From the NCBI GenBank assembly GCA_920105625.2, contig OV050031.1, positions 212,963,194 to 213,027,193 of the forward strand: a stretch of DNA of 64,000 bases. Reading direction: 5' to 3'. Of the stretch, positions 62,401 through 64,000 are shown piece by piece; position 1 is the first letter of the stretch, and the number at the start of each line of letters is the position of its first letter. This DNA is from Clusia tigrina (lineage: Eukaryota; Arthropoda; Insecta; Diptera; Clusiidae). A program made the position numbers and the translations under genes. Under the pieces are notes generated by a model. It made no database searches. It saw only the letters and a program-made list of their open reading frames with translations, and was not told where the DNA came from.

Positions 62401-63581
62401 GCATCATTAAATTTATAACCGTAGTGTTCGGCTTCATCATTATGGGTATCGCCTTTGGCGTGGGCCTCTTGTCGGGCGTAATTGAATCATCGATGCTGAC
62501 GTTTTCGGCAACATCTGGACCGCTGCTGGGCTGCTTCATACTGGCCATGTTGGTGCCGATTGCCAATTGGAAGGTATGTTTTTTGCGTAGCTATTTTGTT
62601 CTTCAGTTTTTCCTGTGTTTTTTGGTCCTTGTGTTTCGTTTAGGAAATGTTGTTGTAGTTACAAGTTGTGTACCATTTCTTTGTTCTCTACTTTAAGGGC
62701 ACCTCCGCTGGCATGATTTCCTCATGCGCCATCGTAGTGTGGATAATTTGTGGAGGCCTGACTATCGACAAGAGCGCCATCAATGAATTTTTGCCAACTA
62801 CAACTGAGGTAGGACAAAATTGTGTGTTCCAAATGTGTGCAATTGTTTTTATGTCTCTCCTTTAATTGGCCAAACAGGGCTGCTCGAACTTTACCTTCTC
62901 GCAATCCATACACAAGCCGGAAGGAGACTTCTCCTGGCTGATGACACACACGCCCAGCAGTGTATACGGACAGGCAAATGAGACGTTGTTGGCGGCCACC
63001 ACTGCCAGCACCCTGGAGGAACGGTAATTAGAGACACTATTTAACCGAAAATGTCCTTTAAAATATCCTTTAAAATATTCTTTATAATTTCCTTTAAAAT
63101 ATCCTTTAAACATCCCACTTGTATCCTTCCCTCTAGCACTCCGTTGCAGAACTTCTACGCCATCAGCTACATGTACTACAGCTTTCTGGGCACTGTCCTC
63201 ACCGTGCTCATCGGCATTTTAATCAGCTACCTCACCCAGGATCCTCAGGACGCGTACGATGCGAAGCTGCTGCATCCACTGGTATTCAAACTGAGTCAGC
63301 GTTTCGGTGGCGACCACAAGCCCTACTACATCAAAGAGGTCGAGAGCGATTTGATTACGGTCACCAATGGCAAAGGCGCCAAAATCAATCACGCCTTCGA
63401 TCCGCCCAGCGAAGCGACTGCGTCGACTGGCCACGCAAATGGCAAGGAGAAAAGCCCCATGGCAGTGGAGTTCACCAAGGCGCCCAGCCCGTTAAGCGAC
63501 ACGGTTGTCAATCTAGCAAGAACAGACACAGAGGCCACCACTGGCACCTATCGTCCGATCACGGACAGGGCAGCGGTGTGA
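6647..63581 (+). CDS. SLC5-family solute transporter (sodium-coupled monocarboxylate/multivitamin transporter-like), 10 coding exons, 674 aa
   Basis: Joining 6647-6857, 7641-7788, 38952-39126, 45047-45182, 61727-61886, 61954-62172, 62300-62573, 62698-62808, 62878-63023 and 63137-63581 gives 2025 bases, 674 codons plus TGA, with every intron GT-AG and all phases matching (1,2,0,1,2,2,0,0,2). The protein is a polytopic membrane protein with about 13 hydrophobic segments. SLC5 hallmarks are VLGYPSELY (about 69-77), TSVYQYIDLRF, GRLNFFNF (224-231), MQRYVSLKS, NSLATVCWEDFL (357-368) and the last membrane segment beginning NFYAISYMYYSFLG (532-545). A loop in exon 9 carries sequons N482-F-T and N512-E-T, and a tail of about 115 residues follows. 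Family members move monocarboxylates, vitamins or similar solutes with Na+ at the plasma membrane; the substrate here is unknown. Start: the ATG in CACAATGG lies 4 bases after an acceptor AG, so the open frame before it is intron. Odd: Na2-site residues appear replaced (R61, M351). Family certain, subfamily and ion coupling not. Confidence 0.95.
6858..7640 (+). other. Intron 1 of the SLC5 gene (783 bp)
   Basis: Donor GTAAGT, acceptor CCCCCACCCAG, phase 1. It holds a (GTGAGTAT)-type microsatellite at about 7000-7060 and GT-rich stretches near 7260 and 7480. No gene seen inside. Confidence 0.9.
7641..7788 (+). CDS. SLC5 transporter exon B (residues 71-119)
   Basis: Encodes the conserved YPSELYYRG motif, a hydrophobic helix at about 85-105 and the TSVYQYIDL motif. 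It opens with phase 1 and ends with two bases of Arg-120 before donor GTAAGC. The TSVYxYxxLR motif is typical of SLC5 proteins and fixes the frame. Confidence 0.94.
7800..8250. other. Unassigned intron sequence
   Basis: AT-rich intron with no recognised gene or repeat. Confidence 0.4.
8256..8390. repeat. Purine (GGA/GAA) tract
   Basis: About 130 bases are almost purely A and G on the + strand with repeated GGAGGA. It opens Glu/Lys and Gly-rich frames that are composition artefacts. Such tracts can form triplex DNA (general knowledge). Confidence 0.85.
8436..8575. repeat. Degenerate minisatellite with GAGTGGGTACT core
   Basis: Five to six imperfect copies of GTGGGTACT spaced 20-40 bases, ending before 8580. 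Confidence 0.65.
9111..9571. repeat. Five-copy tandem repeat, 93 bp unit
   Basis: Units start at CCTGCRGTTA: 9111, 9200, 9293, 9386 and 9479 (spacings 89, 93, 93, 93). Each holds TACATTGTCGGAGGATGTA, TCCTTCGGTAG and TTGTGTTATATTTATTCCC. A small inverted repeat (GGAT-GTAGC-ATCC) recurs in each unit. Noncoding. Confidence 0.9.
9761..9905. repeat. Two-copy direct repeat, 82 bp spacing
   Basis: The block GACCACTTGCATAGAAACTA and following bases occur at about 9768 and 9850. Local duplication only. Confidence 0.75.
9906..10390. other. Unassigned intron sequence
   Basis: No recognised gene or repeat. Confidence 0.4.
10391..10512. repeat. CAGT/CAGG minisatellite
   Basis: About 120 bases of alternating CAGTCAGT and CAGGCAGT words. 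The tandem frames produce repeated Gln-Ser peptides that are not genes. Confidence 0.9.
10513..11700. other. Unassigned intron sequence
   Basis: No recognised gene, RNA or repeat in about 1.2 kb. Confidence 0.4.
11710..12240 (+). pseudogene. LINE fragment: reverse transcriptase C-terminal region (endonuclease-RT type)
   Basis: Translation shows TFYKALILPVLLYGTEA, then DAAALGMFKRKILHKIFGPARVGDDYRIR and NTELYELHADIDI, then, after frameshifts, WKDQVEETLTTLRIMDWRRR. This order is typical of the C-terminus of insect endonuclease-reverse-transcriptase LINEs. A stop replaces the Trp usually found after GTEA, and at least two frameshifts break the rest. Dead, 5'-truncated copy on the + strand of intron 2. 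Confidence 0.82.
12350..12729. other. Unassigned intron sequence
   Basis: Nothing recognised between two LINE fragments. Confidence 0.35.
13013..13164 (+). mobile_element. Truncated tRNA-derived SINE (second copy), inside the LINE
   Basis: AAAGATCTTC occurs at 13003-13012 and 13165-13174, and joining the two sides restores an uninterrupted LINE reading (LRRKDL then RSFVGV). From about 13056 the insert matches the body of the SINE at 41871-42086: CTATAAAATC, CTCTTCGA, CTCTGTAGC, TACTCATTCCCCCAACACC, TTGCACTC and a (TAA)n tail. The tRNA head is missing. The first 43 bases instead resemble a second copy of LINE sequence just upstream, so the 5' junction is complex. Confidence 0.8.
13374..13592. 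repeat. 80-bp tandem repeat, 2.7 copies, within LINE 3' coding end
   Basis: CAGACTTCTGAGATTCATAA occurs at 13374, 13454 and 13534, each followed by AGTTTGAAA and CCTCTCCGCT. The unit covers LINE coding sequence (RLLRFIKGSQKFE), so it arose after or with decay of the element. Confidence 0.92.
13726..15465. other. Unassigned intron sequence
   Basis: An open frame of 161 codons at 13928-14413 has no domain and no flanking gene signals. Nothing else recognised. Confidence 0.4.
15466..15800 (+). pseudogene. LINE C-terminal tail (RNase H end) with 3' UTR
   Basis: Translation includes LCRFCDEETESPEHILGSCG then ALMHSRYKSLGSYLI, the CxxCxxExExxxHxLxxC motif of jockey/R1-like LINE tails. After the stop come ATAGATATTTTAGGTCGCAG and, about 50 bases later, a CTAC repeat, taken as the element tail. 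Upstream, VYWPSFHALNSHF is a degraded TGLLTGHCxLNxHL segment. Confidence 0.82.
15826..15873. repeat. (CTAC)n microsatellite, about 12 copies
   Basis: A pure CTAC run directly after the LINE tail; likely the expanded 3' tail of the element. The same word ends several other LINE copies here. Confidence 0.9.
15880..17680. other. Unassigned intron sequence with simple repeats
   Basis: Contains a 17-bp repeat CTCTCCTTTTCCACA at 16508-16580 (five copies) and GT-rich stretches at 16790-16870. No gene recognised. Confidence 0.5.
17681..19250. repeat. 112-bp satellite, exactly 14 tandem units
   Basis: The word ATTTCACTACG starts units at 17681, 17793, 17905 and so on every 112 bases to 19137, with the array ending at 19250. 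No indel breaks the register. Units differ at a few blocks: GTAGAG / CAGAGC / CAGTTC after the start, TTCTCTAG / TTCATTAG in the middle, ATGACACG / AAGCTACG near the end. The blocks are shuffled between units, as expected from unequal exchange or gene conversion. Noncoding. The array is followed by a LINE 3' end. Confidence 0.97.
19330..19470 (+). mobile_element. 5'-truncated LINE 3' UTR, same family as 12730-13725
   Basis: The block from TAGTACAATGGGCAATAATGC through CCTGAGTGATTGAAGATCTCCTTCTT matches 13620-13690 (TAGTACAATGAGCATCACTGC, CCTGAGTGGTT, CTCCTTCTT). No coding part remains. Confidence 0.65.
19585..20165 (+). pseudogene. LINE C-terminal tail (RNase H end) with 3' UTR
   Basis: The frame reads RQAKRLVRLFTYNKELCNIY, then DFLSGHYYLKYHLTKI (degraded LTGHxxLxxHL) and LECRLCLEKEETTEHILRNC, the LINE tail motif. 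The 3' UTR has AGATATTTTAGGTCGCAGTG at about 20107-20126, matching 15762-15780. Broken copy on the + strand. Confidence 0.83.
20262..20515. repeat. Degenerate tandem repeat, CATCATGGTTCAAATCATG core
   Basis: About eight copies of a 30-36 bp unit with ATCATGGTT(C/G)AAATCATG and variable ACATAT or GGATC spacers. Confidence 0.85.
20520..21990. other. Unassigned intron sequence
   Basis: Contains a 28-bp direct duplication (TTTATAAAAGGATATGTAAAA) at about 21757-21805 and CA-rich stretches near 21110 and 21340. No gene recognised. Confidence 0.45.
22022..22235. repeat. Degenerate GAATGTATGTGT repeat
   Basis: About 210 bases of variants of ATGTGTGAATGCATG. Long His/Thr-rich frames on the - strand are artefacts of it. 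Confidence 0.85.
22260..23555. other. Unassigned intron sequence
   Basis: No recognised gene, RNA or repeat in 1.3 kb. Confidence 0.4.
23690..24440 (-). pseudogene. LINE reverse transcriptase, catalytic and post-RT part
   Basis: The - strand shows LTSLTYADDSTVLNC with the catalytic YADD at 24258-24269, then NIAKWLTTWRIREK, and, after an insertion is skipped, VVKYLGLYLDKRLTW, the jockey-type post-RT motif. Several stops and frameshifts are present. The 191-bp insertion 23845-24035 splits the VVK-YLGL motif. It may be the 3' continuation of the LINE that begins at 27.1 kb, or a separate jockey-like copy. Confidence 0.83.
23845..24035 (-). mobile_element. 191-bp insertion with 12-bp target duplication, (ACCT)n-tailed LINE end
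   Basis: ATTTGACTACAT flanks the insert at 23833-23844 and 24036-24047. Removing it rejoins the codons for VVK and YLGL in frame. On the - strand the insert ends in CCTACCTACCACCTACCT. No coding sequence or Pol III boxes found, so it is most likely a 5'-truncated LINE 3' end. Confidence 0.88.
24443..24615 (-). mobile_element. LINE 3' end relic, (ACCT)n-tail family
   Basis: Reverse complement matches 4655-4815 and 39525-39652, including AAGTAAGAGAATTTTTAGTCA, GTGCTTGAACGGC, TGTGGTATTACAA and the terminal CCTACCTACCTAC. It lies inside the - strand LINE relic, so it is younger than it. Confidence 0.75.
24826..25212. repeat. 74-bp tandem repeat, five copies, inside reverse transcriptase sequence
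   Basis: GATCGAGGTCCTGATATGTA recurs at 24873, 24947, 25021, 25095 (variant) and 25169, exactly 74 bases apart. On the - strand the unit encodes the N-terminal RT stretch DLHIRTSINPYLFS. As 74 is not a multiple of three, each copy shifts frame. Confidence 0.95.
25043..27131 (-). pseudogene. LINE relic: endonuclease and N-terminal reverse transcriptase
   Basis: Reading from right to left: a degraded N-terminal region (26846-27049), the apurinic-type endonuclease segment IPVIIGVDANAHYEMWGSS with RGNETTFLTSIRKEVLDI (about 26190-26420), a linker with KRKPPWCNSEIARLRKTCRK (25571-25933), and the RT start GVVFIPKVGEASHNKPKDYR and PISLTSFLLKVLERTL (25200-25312). The order EN, linker, RT is that of the single long frame of insect non-LTR elements. 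Many stops and frameshifts. It runs into the 74-bp array and probably continues to 23.7 kb. Confidence 0.86.
27132..28640. other. Unassigned intron sequence
   Basis: No gene or repeat recognised in 1.5 kb; AT-rich after 27640. Confidence 0.4.
28648..28950. repeat. GT-rich simple repeats
   Basis: (GT)n runs at 28655-28682 and around 28820-28870. They produce Cys/Val-rich frames with no meaning. Confidence 0.8.
29031..29088. repeat. (AT)n microsatellite
   Basis: 58 bases of uninterrupted AT. Confidence 0.95.
29395..32262. repeat. Degenerate GAGTC(A/G)AA-type repeat island, about 2.9 kb
   Basis: Nearly every 6-18 bases carry GAGTC, AAGTC or GTCGAA words. Between 29740 and 30010 an 18-base unit, AGAGTCGGATTAGAAGT, is regular. 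A higher-order block with AGTGGTGGCCTAG, AGTGAAAAC and GAGTCGGAC recurs at about 30165, 31385 and 31653. Open frames here are repeat by-products. The island is interrupted by a LINE tail at about 30663-31125. Confidence 0.92.
30663..31125 (+). pseudogene. LINE C-terminal tail (RNase H end) inserted in the GAGTC island
   Basis: Translation gives LLGTYQLKRFESLINLSKNN and LRMMTGLLTGYCKLNSHM, then in another frame CRFCVLQEETSLHVLTQCA and ALMHTRRKCLG, the tail of a jockey/R1-like LINE. The 3' UTR has AATAGATCGTAAGGTCGCGG. Both sides resume GTCGAAGTC repeat, so it inserted after the island existed; the target duplication is ambiguous because the target is itself repeated. Confidence 0.88.
32420..32443. 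repeat. Perfect 10-bp hairpin
   Basis: CGTCTCAGAC and GTCTGAGACG are separated by AGGC. It sits among short GGCGTC direct repeats (32389-32440). Not followed by a T run, and not assigned to a gene. Confidence 0.8.
32450..34320. other. Unassigned intron sequence
   Basis: Contains a short (CAA)n run near 33347 and a GTTTGTGTGT stretch at 33797-33895. No gene recognised. Confidence 0.45.
34330..35165. repeat. Degenerate tandem array, TATAGTCCTGTGAT-CAGACTGGTATTTATATT unit
   Basis: At least 14 imperfect copies of a 40-65 bp unit (TATAGTCC, CTGTGAT, CAGACTGGTA, TTTATATTATTCAG). Strong length and base variation points to an old array. Confidence 0.88.
35400..36325. repeat. Degenerate tandem array, CCCAAATCGGAGAATTGTAA unit
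   Basis: About 13 imperfect copies of a 55-80 bp unit with CCCAAATCGG, GAATTGTAAGGACTTT, AGAAGAATGAATAATTCC and a T-rich end. Unrelated to the array just upstream. Small frames on both strands derive from it. Confidence 0.9.
36330..37420. other. Unassigned intron sequence with (AT)n at 37003-37072
   Basis: Apart from the AT microsatellite no gene or repeat recognised. Confidence 0.5.
37425..38545 (+). pseudogene. LINE fragment: RNase H end with internal tandem duplications
   Basis: Starts WVPAHTGIPSLATNGAA, a decayed RNase H motif, and continues LRTLTGHLTSFSDVRSHLMK and LSISMCRLW. The segment with GCACGTGTAGATTATGCACGG and CACCTTCTAATGAACTGC then recurs at about 37720, 37984 and 38219 (spacings 264 and 235). 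The 3' UTR (ACAATAGATCAAATTGGTCG, GTACATG) resembles other LINE tails here and ends in a (CATT)n run near 38518-38540. Confidence 0.83.
38546..38951. other. End of intron 2
   Basis: AT-rich, ending with the polypyrimidine tract and AG acceptor of exon C. Confidence 0.6.
38952..39126 (+). CDS. SLC5 transporter exon C (residues 120-178)
   Basis: Encodes RFKSRLVRCLASATYIVRQI and then TVYTPSVALSTVIGIPYWAS, matching the SLC5 region that follows the YEYLELRF motif. Two membrane helices fit, at about 127-150 and 157-178. The preceding acceptor is strongly pyrimidine-rich and the donor is GTAAGT. Phase in 2, phase out 0. Confidence 0.93.
39187..39242. repeat. (GT)n microsatellite
   Basis: GT-rich run just downstream of exon C. 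Confidence 0.85.
39525..39652 (+). mobile_element. LINE 3' end relic, (ACCT)n-tail family
   Basis: Matches 4690-4815 directly and 24443-24580 inverted: AGTAAGAGAATTTTGGTCAG, CTTGAACAGCGCCACACCG, TGGTATCACAACGGGC, then CACTCCTACCTACCTACC. A 12-base GTGTGCTCCAGT word is duplicated inside. Confidence 0.75.
39745..40432. repeat. 12-bp minisatellite (CTCTATCCCTAC) with 252-bp higher-order repeat
   Basis: About 57 units of variants of CTCTATCCCTAC. A run of distinctive variants (TATCCGTACC twice, CTTTCCC, CATCCATAGC, TTCGTC) occurs at 39951 and again at 40203, exactly 252 bases or 21 units apart. As 12 is a multiple of three, up to five frames stay open for 160-280 codons; these are not genes. Confidence 0.96.
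40433..41530. other. Unassigned intron sequence
   Basis: A GC-richer stretch at 41020-41230 gives overlapping frames on both strands (up to 112 codons) with no domain I recognise. Possibly a decayed mobile element. Confidence 0.35.
41535..41815. repeat. Tandem repeat, 110-bp unit, with an outlying copy at 42130-42240
   Basis: CCTGCATATATTCGTCC begins units at 41535 and 41645; each unit also holds a half-unit with TATTCGCCCTTATAAAGTGT and CCTCTTTTTGCC. A degraded unit with TCGCCCTTATAAATTATTCT lies beyond the SINE, so the SINE landed in this array. Confidence 0.85.
41871..42086 (-). mobile_element. tRNA-derived SINE, full length, with 10-bp target duplication
   Basis: On the - strand the element starts about 12 bases before a consensus Pol III A box (TGGTCTAGTGG, 42064-42074), followed 33 bases on by a B box (GGTTCAAATCC, 42020-42030) set in a 5-bp T-arm stem. 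A body of about 110 bp without tRNA similarity and an (ATT/TAA)n tail follow. AAGTAAATTA flanks it at 41861-41870 and 42087-42096. The head cannot fold as a working tRNA: acceptor and anticodon stems do not pair. A second, headless copy is at 13013-13164. It probably borrows LINE machinery (inference). Confidence 0.9.
42360..43400. repeat. AT-rich tandem array, GAAAAGTAATTATTTAAAAATCATGAAT unit
   Basis: More than 30 imperfect copies of a 28-31 bp unit. A stretch of it is found in inverted orientation at 46428-46620. Confidence 0.92.
43495..43868 (+). pseudogene. LINE fragment: RNase H domain
   Basis: Contains ILTDSQAAIQALNSH (about 43530-43580, the RNase H DSQAAIxAL motif) and, after a frameshift, IPGHVELAGTEMADKLARMG, the PGHxxxxGNExAD motif. 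Broken copy ended by the insertion at 43876. Confidence 0.85.
43876..44200 (-). mobile_element. LINE 3' end with (ACCT)n tail and 140-bp internal duplication
   Basis: On the - strand the sequence ends in CACCTACCTACCTACCT. The block around GATACCGCATGAGAC and AAGCCATGATTGACC occurs twice, at 43919 and 44059 (140 bp apart). It matches 58735-58866 in the opposite orientation. Confidence 0.72.
44205..44410 (+). pseudogene. LINE fragment: RNase H piece
   Basis: RIAFLTDSQAAIKALNSH is the RNase H motif again, close in sequence to 43530-43580; the continuation VQWTLAPS lacks the PGH motif. The two pieces flank an inserted LINE tail and may be one original copy plus a duplication. Confidence 0.78.
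44411..45046. other. End of intron 3
   Basis: No gene or repeat recognised; ends in the acceptor of exon D. Confidence 0.5.
45047..45182 (+). CDS. SLC5 transporter exon D (residues 179-223)
   Basis: Starts GGLKAAINADVIQTV, the equivalent of the SLC5 GGLKAVxxTDVxQ motif at the start of a core helix, and continues with a hydrophobic stretch (about 187-206). It ends with the first base of Gly-224 before donor GTGAGT at 45183. Confidence 0.94.
45240..45340. repeat. GTGAGTGTGTTT minisatellite
   Basis: Four to five copies of GTGAGTGTGTTT downstream of exon D. Confidence 0.85.
45970..46345. repeat. Direct duplication, copy 1
   Basis: About 370 bases match 48265-48650 in order: AAATTATGTAACAAAATAAT, TTTGCTTTAAGTTGAAAATA, TTGGAATAAACAAAAATAAT, TACGAGTAAACAAA, GATCTATAAAAAAAATAATA. 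Confidence 0.85.
46428..46620 (-). repeat. Inverted copy of part of the 42360-43400 array
   Basis: Reverse complement reads GTAATTATCTAAAAATCCTG, then GTAATTATTCAAAAATCT and GTAATTAATTAAAAATCATG, matching 42670-42760 in the same variant order. Confidence 0.82.
48158..48208. repeat. Palindrome with 21-bp arms
   Basis: TACATAAAAAAGTGATGGTAA (48158-48178) pairs with 48188-48208 with one mismatch and a 9-base loop, near the left edge of the duplicated block. Confidence 0.85.
48265..48650. repeat. Direct duplication, copy 2
   Basis: Partner of 45970-46345, about 2.3 kb downstream, differing by small indels and substitutions. Confidence 0.85.
49016..49600. other. Unassigned, GC-richer island after the AT region
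   Basis: Sequence changes abruptly to mixed composition at about 49230. It may be an untranslated end of a mobile element, but no motif is decisive. Confidence 0.35.
49604..49748. repeat. 18-19 bp minisatellite, CTGAGCTTAGCCCCGTA unit
   Basis: Eight copies with CCCCGTATCTGAGCTTAG alternating with CCCCGTACCTGAGCTTA. The - strand frame of repeated Leu-Ser-Ser is an artefact. Confidence 0.92.
49749..50660. other. Unassigned intron sequence with (AT)n at 50369-50437
   Basis: Only the AT microsatellite is recognised. Confidence 0.5.
50668..51490 (-). pseudogene. LINE fragment: RNase H domain
   Basis: On the - strand: a decayed FTDGSKMN-like start near 51290, then INIYTDSQSSIGAL at about 51090-51130, then VSGHCLIGTHAYRLG at about 50960. 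These are, in order, the first, second and tail motifs of a LINE RNase H. Frameshifts separate them. Confidence 0.82.
51491..53156. other. Unassigned intron sequence with a (TTG)n run
   Basis: A TTG-rich stretch lies at 51968-52075. Otherwise no gene or RNA recognised. Confidence 0.45.
53157..54360. repeat. Tandem segmental duplication, about 550 and 650 bp units, with internal array
   Basis: Both units start TGTTAAATATTG (53157 and 53703), pass AATACGATGACA, then an inner array of ACAGATTGCTCTTTTTAACA / GTGATTGAAAATTG words, and end with ACTTCGGCAACAAA, CATT-GCCAC-A, TATTTATTTAA and GACAGTGTGGTACC. Possibly two adjacent copies of a nonautonomous element. Confidence 0.88.
54675..54805. repeat. 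Tandem repeat, about 46-bp unit, three copies
   Basis: ATGCAAATT(C/T)TAACAT, TTTATGTACATA and CAGCAGCAGTTAC repeat three times. Confidence 0.88.
54806..56640. other. Unassigned intron sequence
   Basis: A 196-codon open frame at 55399-55989 is CA-repeat-rich (ACACAC, CACTCAC) with no domain; not called. A (GTT)n stretch is at 56250-56305. Confidence 0.45.
56650..57650. repeat. Degenerate 24-bp tandem array, GTATAATAGTACCCAATGTTC unit
   Basis: About 40 imperfect copies of a unit of 20-26 bases. Frames of 80-158 codons on both strands (Tyr-Asn or Ile-rich) are produced by the repeat. Confidence 0.93.
57651..57984. other. Unassigned intron sequence
   Basis: Nothing recognised. Confidence 0.35.
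57985..58212 (-). pseudogene. LINE C-terminal tail (RNase H end)
   Basis: On the - strand TGLLTGHCRV-like coding (GGGACTTTTGACTGGCCACT) is followed by LCRLCNEEEETAEHLLCHCN and IWTRLRYLG, the CxxCxxExExxxHxLxxC tail. Confidence 0.82.
58213..58734. other. Unassigned intron sequence
   Basis: Nothing recognised. Confidence 0.35.
58735..58866 (+). mobile_element. LINE 3' end relic with (ACCT)n tail
   Basis: Matches 43876-44140 inverted: AAAGCCCCAAATGGCTG, GATGTCTCATGCGGTATCAC, AAAGGGTCAATG, and ends ACCAACCTACCTACCTA. Confidence 0.72.
58867..59400. other. Unassigned intron sequence
   Basis: A 107-codon - strand frame (59017-59340) has no domain. Nothing else recognised. Confidence 0.35.
60356..60778 (-). 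mobile_element. RTE-like LINE 3' fragment nested in the LINE, 10-bp target duplication
   Basis: GATCGAATTA flanks the segment at 60346-60355 and 60779-60788, and the host reading frame (HEVIR then SVDITIHHK) is continuous if the insert is skipped. The insert reads DLQALQVFINPCLRKMLRIF then WPDTISNTDLWYCC, LKRKWGWLGHVLRR and TWSEIKRLAHDRGKWRNLAA, the C-terminal signature of RTE-type elements. It ends in an ATATACTCGTATAT-like AT tail on the - strand. 5'-truncated. Confidence 0.93.
60951..61020. repeat. Short local duplication
   Basis: CCACCACTTTTACTTTCCTCC is repeated about 42 bases apart within the LINE relic. Confidence 0.85.
61262..61397 (-). pseudogene. Misplaced copy of the LINE post-RT segment
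   Basis: IHFTNKTKMPIFKLPTLNGR and AEKAKCLGVILDF match the post-RT segment of the same element at 59805-59945, but here they lie between the linker pieces LDLLLQT and DTADVSQLSV, where the family has other sequence. A rearrangement or template switch, with no visible target duplication. Confidence 0.75.
61513..61726. other. End of intron 4
   Basis: Non-element sequence with the acceptor TTCTCTTTTCCCAG of exon E. A short inverted repeat (GTTCCTTTAAA/TTTAAAGGAAC) lies at about 61639-61661. Confidence 0.6.
61727..61886 (+). CDS. SLC5 transporter exon E (residues 224-276)
   Basis: Encodes the family motif GRLNFFNF and the helix leading to QNFMQRYVSLKSLKEVK, the SLC5 (Q)QxxxQRYxxxKS motif. It ends with two bases of Lys-277 before donor GTGAGA. 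Confidence 0.95.
61954..62172 (+). CDS. SLC5 transporter exon F (residues 277-349)
   Basis: Follows a 67-bp intron. It encodes a helix (IPIIFIFFSLSWISGLVIYS), an external stretch with the SCDPYAEG motif (SLC5 xDCDP), and the start of the core TM8 helix ending NGAL. Cys-350 is split across the next intron. Confidence 0.94.
62300..62573 (+). CDS. SLC5 transporter exon G (residues 350-441)
   Basis: Opens with the rest of Cys-350 then MMVSNLNSLATVCWEDF, aligned with the family S-T-x-S-S-x-x-N-S-L-A segment that carries sodium-binding hydroxyls; the hydroxyls at the first two positions are replaced by Cys and Met. Two more helices follow (about 385-405 and 411-438). Donor GTATGT at 62574. Confidence 0.94.
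62698..62808 (+). CDS. SLC5 transporter exon H (residues 442-478)
   Basis: A phase 0-0 exon of 37 codons: GTSAGMISSCAIVVWIICGG, one membrane helix, then the start of an external loop. The donor GTAGGA is weaker than the others but the following acceptor restores the frame exactly. Confidence 0.9.
62878..63023 (+). CDS. SLC5 transporter exon I (residues 479-526), glycosylatable loop
   Basis: Encodes a hydrophilic extracellular loop with two cysteine/sequon marks, GCSNFTF (N482) and QANETL (N512). Such a loop before the last helix is usual in SMCT/SMVT-type SLC5 proteins. It ends with two bases of Arg-527 before donor GTAATT. Confidence 0.92.
63137..63581 (+). CDS. SLC5 transporter exon J (residues 527-674, stop)
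   Basis: Encodes the last membrane helix (about 533-558) with the family motif YxISYxYYSxLG, then a 115-residue cytoplasmic tail rich in Pro, Ser, Thr and charged residues that looks disordered, ending AAV and TGA at 63579-63581. Confidence 0.95.
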
Positions 63582-64000
63582 TGAAGAGAGCGGTTTCATT
63601 AACTTAAGGGAAACTATTTAATTTTATTAATTTAAGCACACCATTTTTTGTATCCTTTAAGTACACAATTAGGTTAAGTATAAAAGTGAGTACACATTTT
63701 TATATATATCGTGCAAGTATATATATAATATATACACATAATATATATATAAAAAGAATTTAATTTAAGTTTCTTCAAACAGTTCAAAGTGCGGCAAACG
63801 TATGACGACAAAGACACTGTGATCATATTAAATATTTTTACTATTGTAGCCTGTATAATAGCATTATACGTAATTTAAAAGCAAACATATATTCATACAT
63901 ATGCATATATAGTAAAACATGAATCTATATTTATATATTTATATATACTTAAACTCTGTGAAAGCGCTTTGCACGTAGACTACGGCCGTTCAGAGAGTTA
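63582..64000 (+). other. 3' UTR and downstream flank of the SLC5 gene
   Basis: AT-rich with several TA runs (63700-63760). I see no AATAAA; a variant ATTAAA at 63827-63832 is the only candidate polyadenylation hexamer, and is weak evidence. Confidence 0.4.

Overview
This 64 kb window looks like nuclear DNA of a higher fly. The AT-rich spacers, short GT-AG introns next to very large ones, and many decayed non-LTR retrotransposons fit a brachyceran dipteran with a fairly large genome, and a true fruit fly (Tephritidae) is my best guess. That placement is inference; no species marker was read. There is no sign of bacterial, organellar or viral chromosome structure.

Only one host gene is supported. 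It runs on the + strand from about 6643 to beyond 63581 and encodes a 674-residue SLC5-family (sodium/solute symporter, LeuT-fold) membrane transporter. I could place ten coding exons whose phases join exactly: 6647-6857, 7641-7788, 38952-39126, 45047-45182, 61727-61886, 61954-62172, 62300-62573, 62698-62808, 62878-63023 and 63137-63581. A splice acceptor four bases before the ATG shows that at least one untranslated exon lies upstream, not located. The gene is lopsided: introns of 31.2, 5.9 and 16.5 kb separate the first exons, while the last six exons are packed into under 2 kb. The protein keeps SLC5 signatures but has Arg-61 and Met-351 where alignment puts sodium-site (Na2) residues.

Everything else is intronic or flanking and is a graveyard of mobile elements and locally grown tandem repeats. 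Non-LTR (LINE) relics occur on both strands: endonuclease, reverse transcriptase and RNase H pieces at 23.6-27.1 kb and 59.4-61.5 kb (both -), and C-terminal or RNase H tails at 11.7, 12.7, 15.5, 19.6, 30.7, 37.4, 43.5, 44.2, 50.7 and 58.0 kb. Several can be dated relative to one another because younger insertions sit inside them with intact target-site duplications: a 423-bp RTE-like piece at 60356-60778, a 191-bp LINE tail at 23845-24035 and a truncated SINE at 13013-13164. A full-length tRNA-derived SINE with Pol III A and B boxes lies at 41871-42086 (-), and a solo LTR with ATAT target duplication at 2754-3249.

The tandem arrays are numerous and mutually unrelated: a 112-bp satellite of exactly 14 units without indels (17681-19250), a 2.9-kb GAGTC-type degenerate island (29.4-32.3 kb), arrays at 34.3-36.3 kb, a 12-bp minisatellite with 252-bp higher-order structure (39.7-40.4 kb), AT-rich arrays (42.4-43.4 and 45.7-49.0 kb) and a 24-bp-type array (56.6-57.7 kb). 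Most long open frames in these arrays are by-products of the repeats. No RNA gene, CRISPR array or second host gene could be supported.
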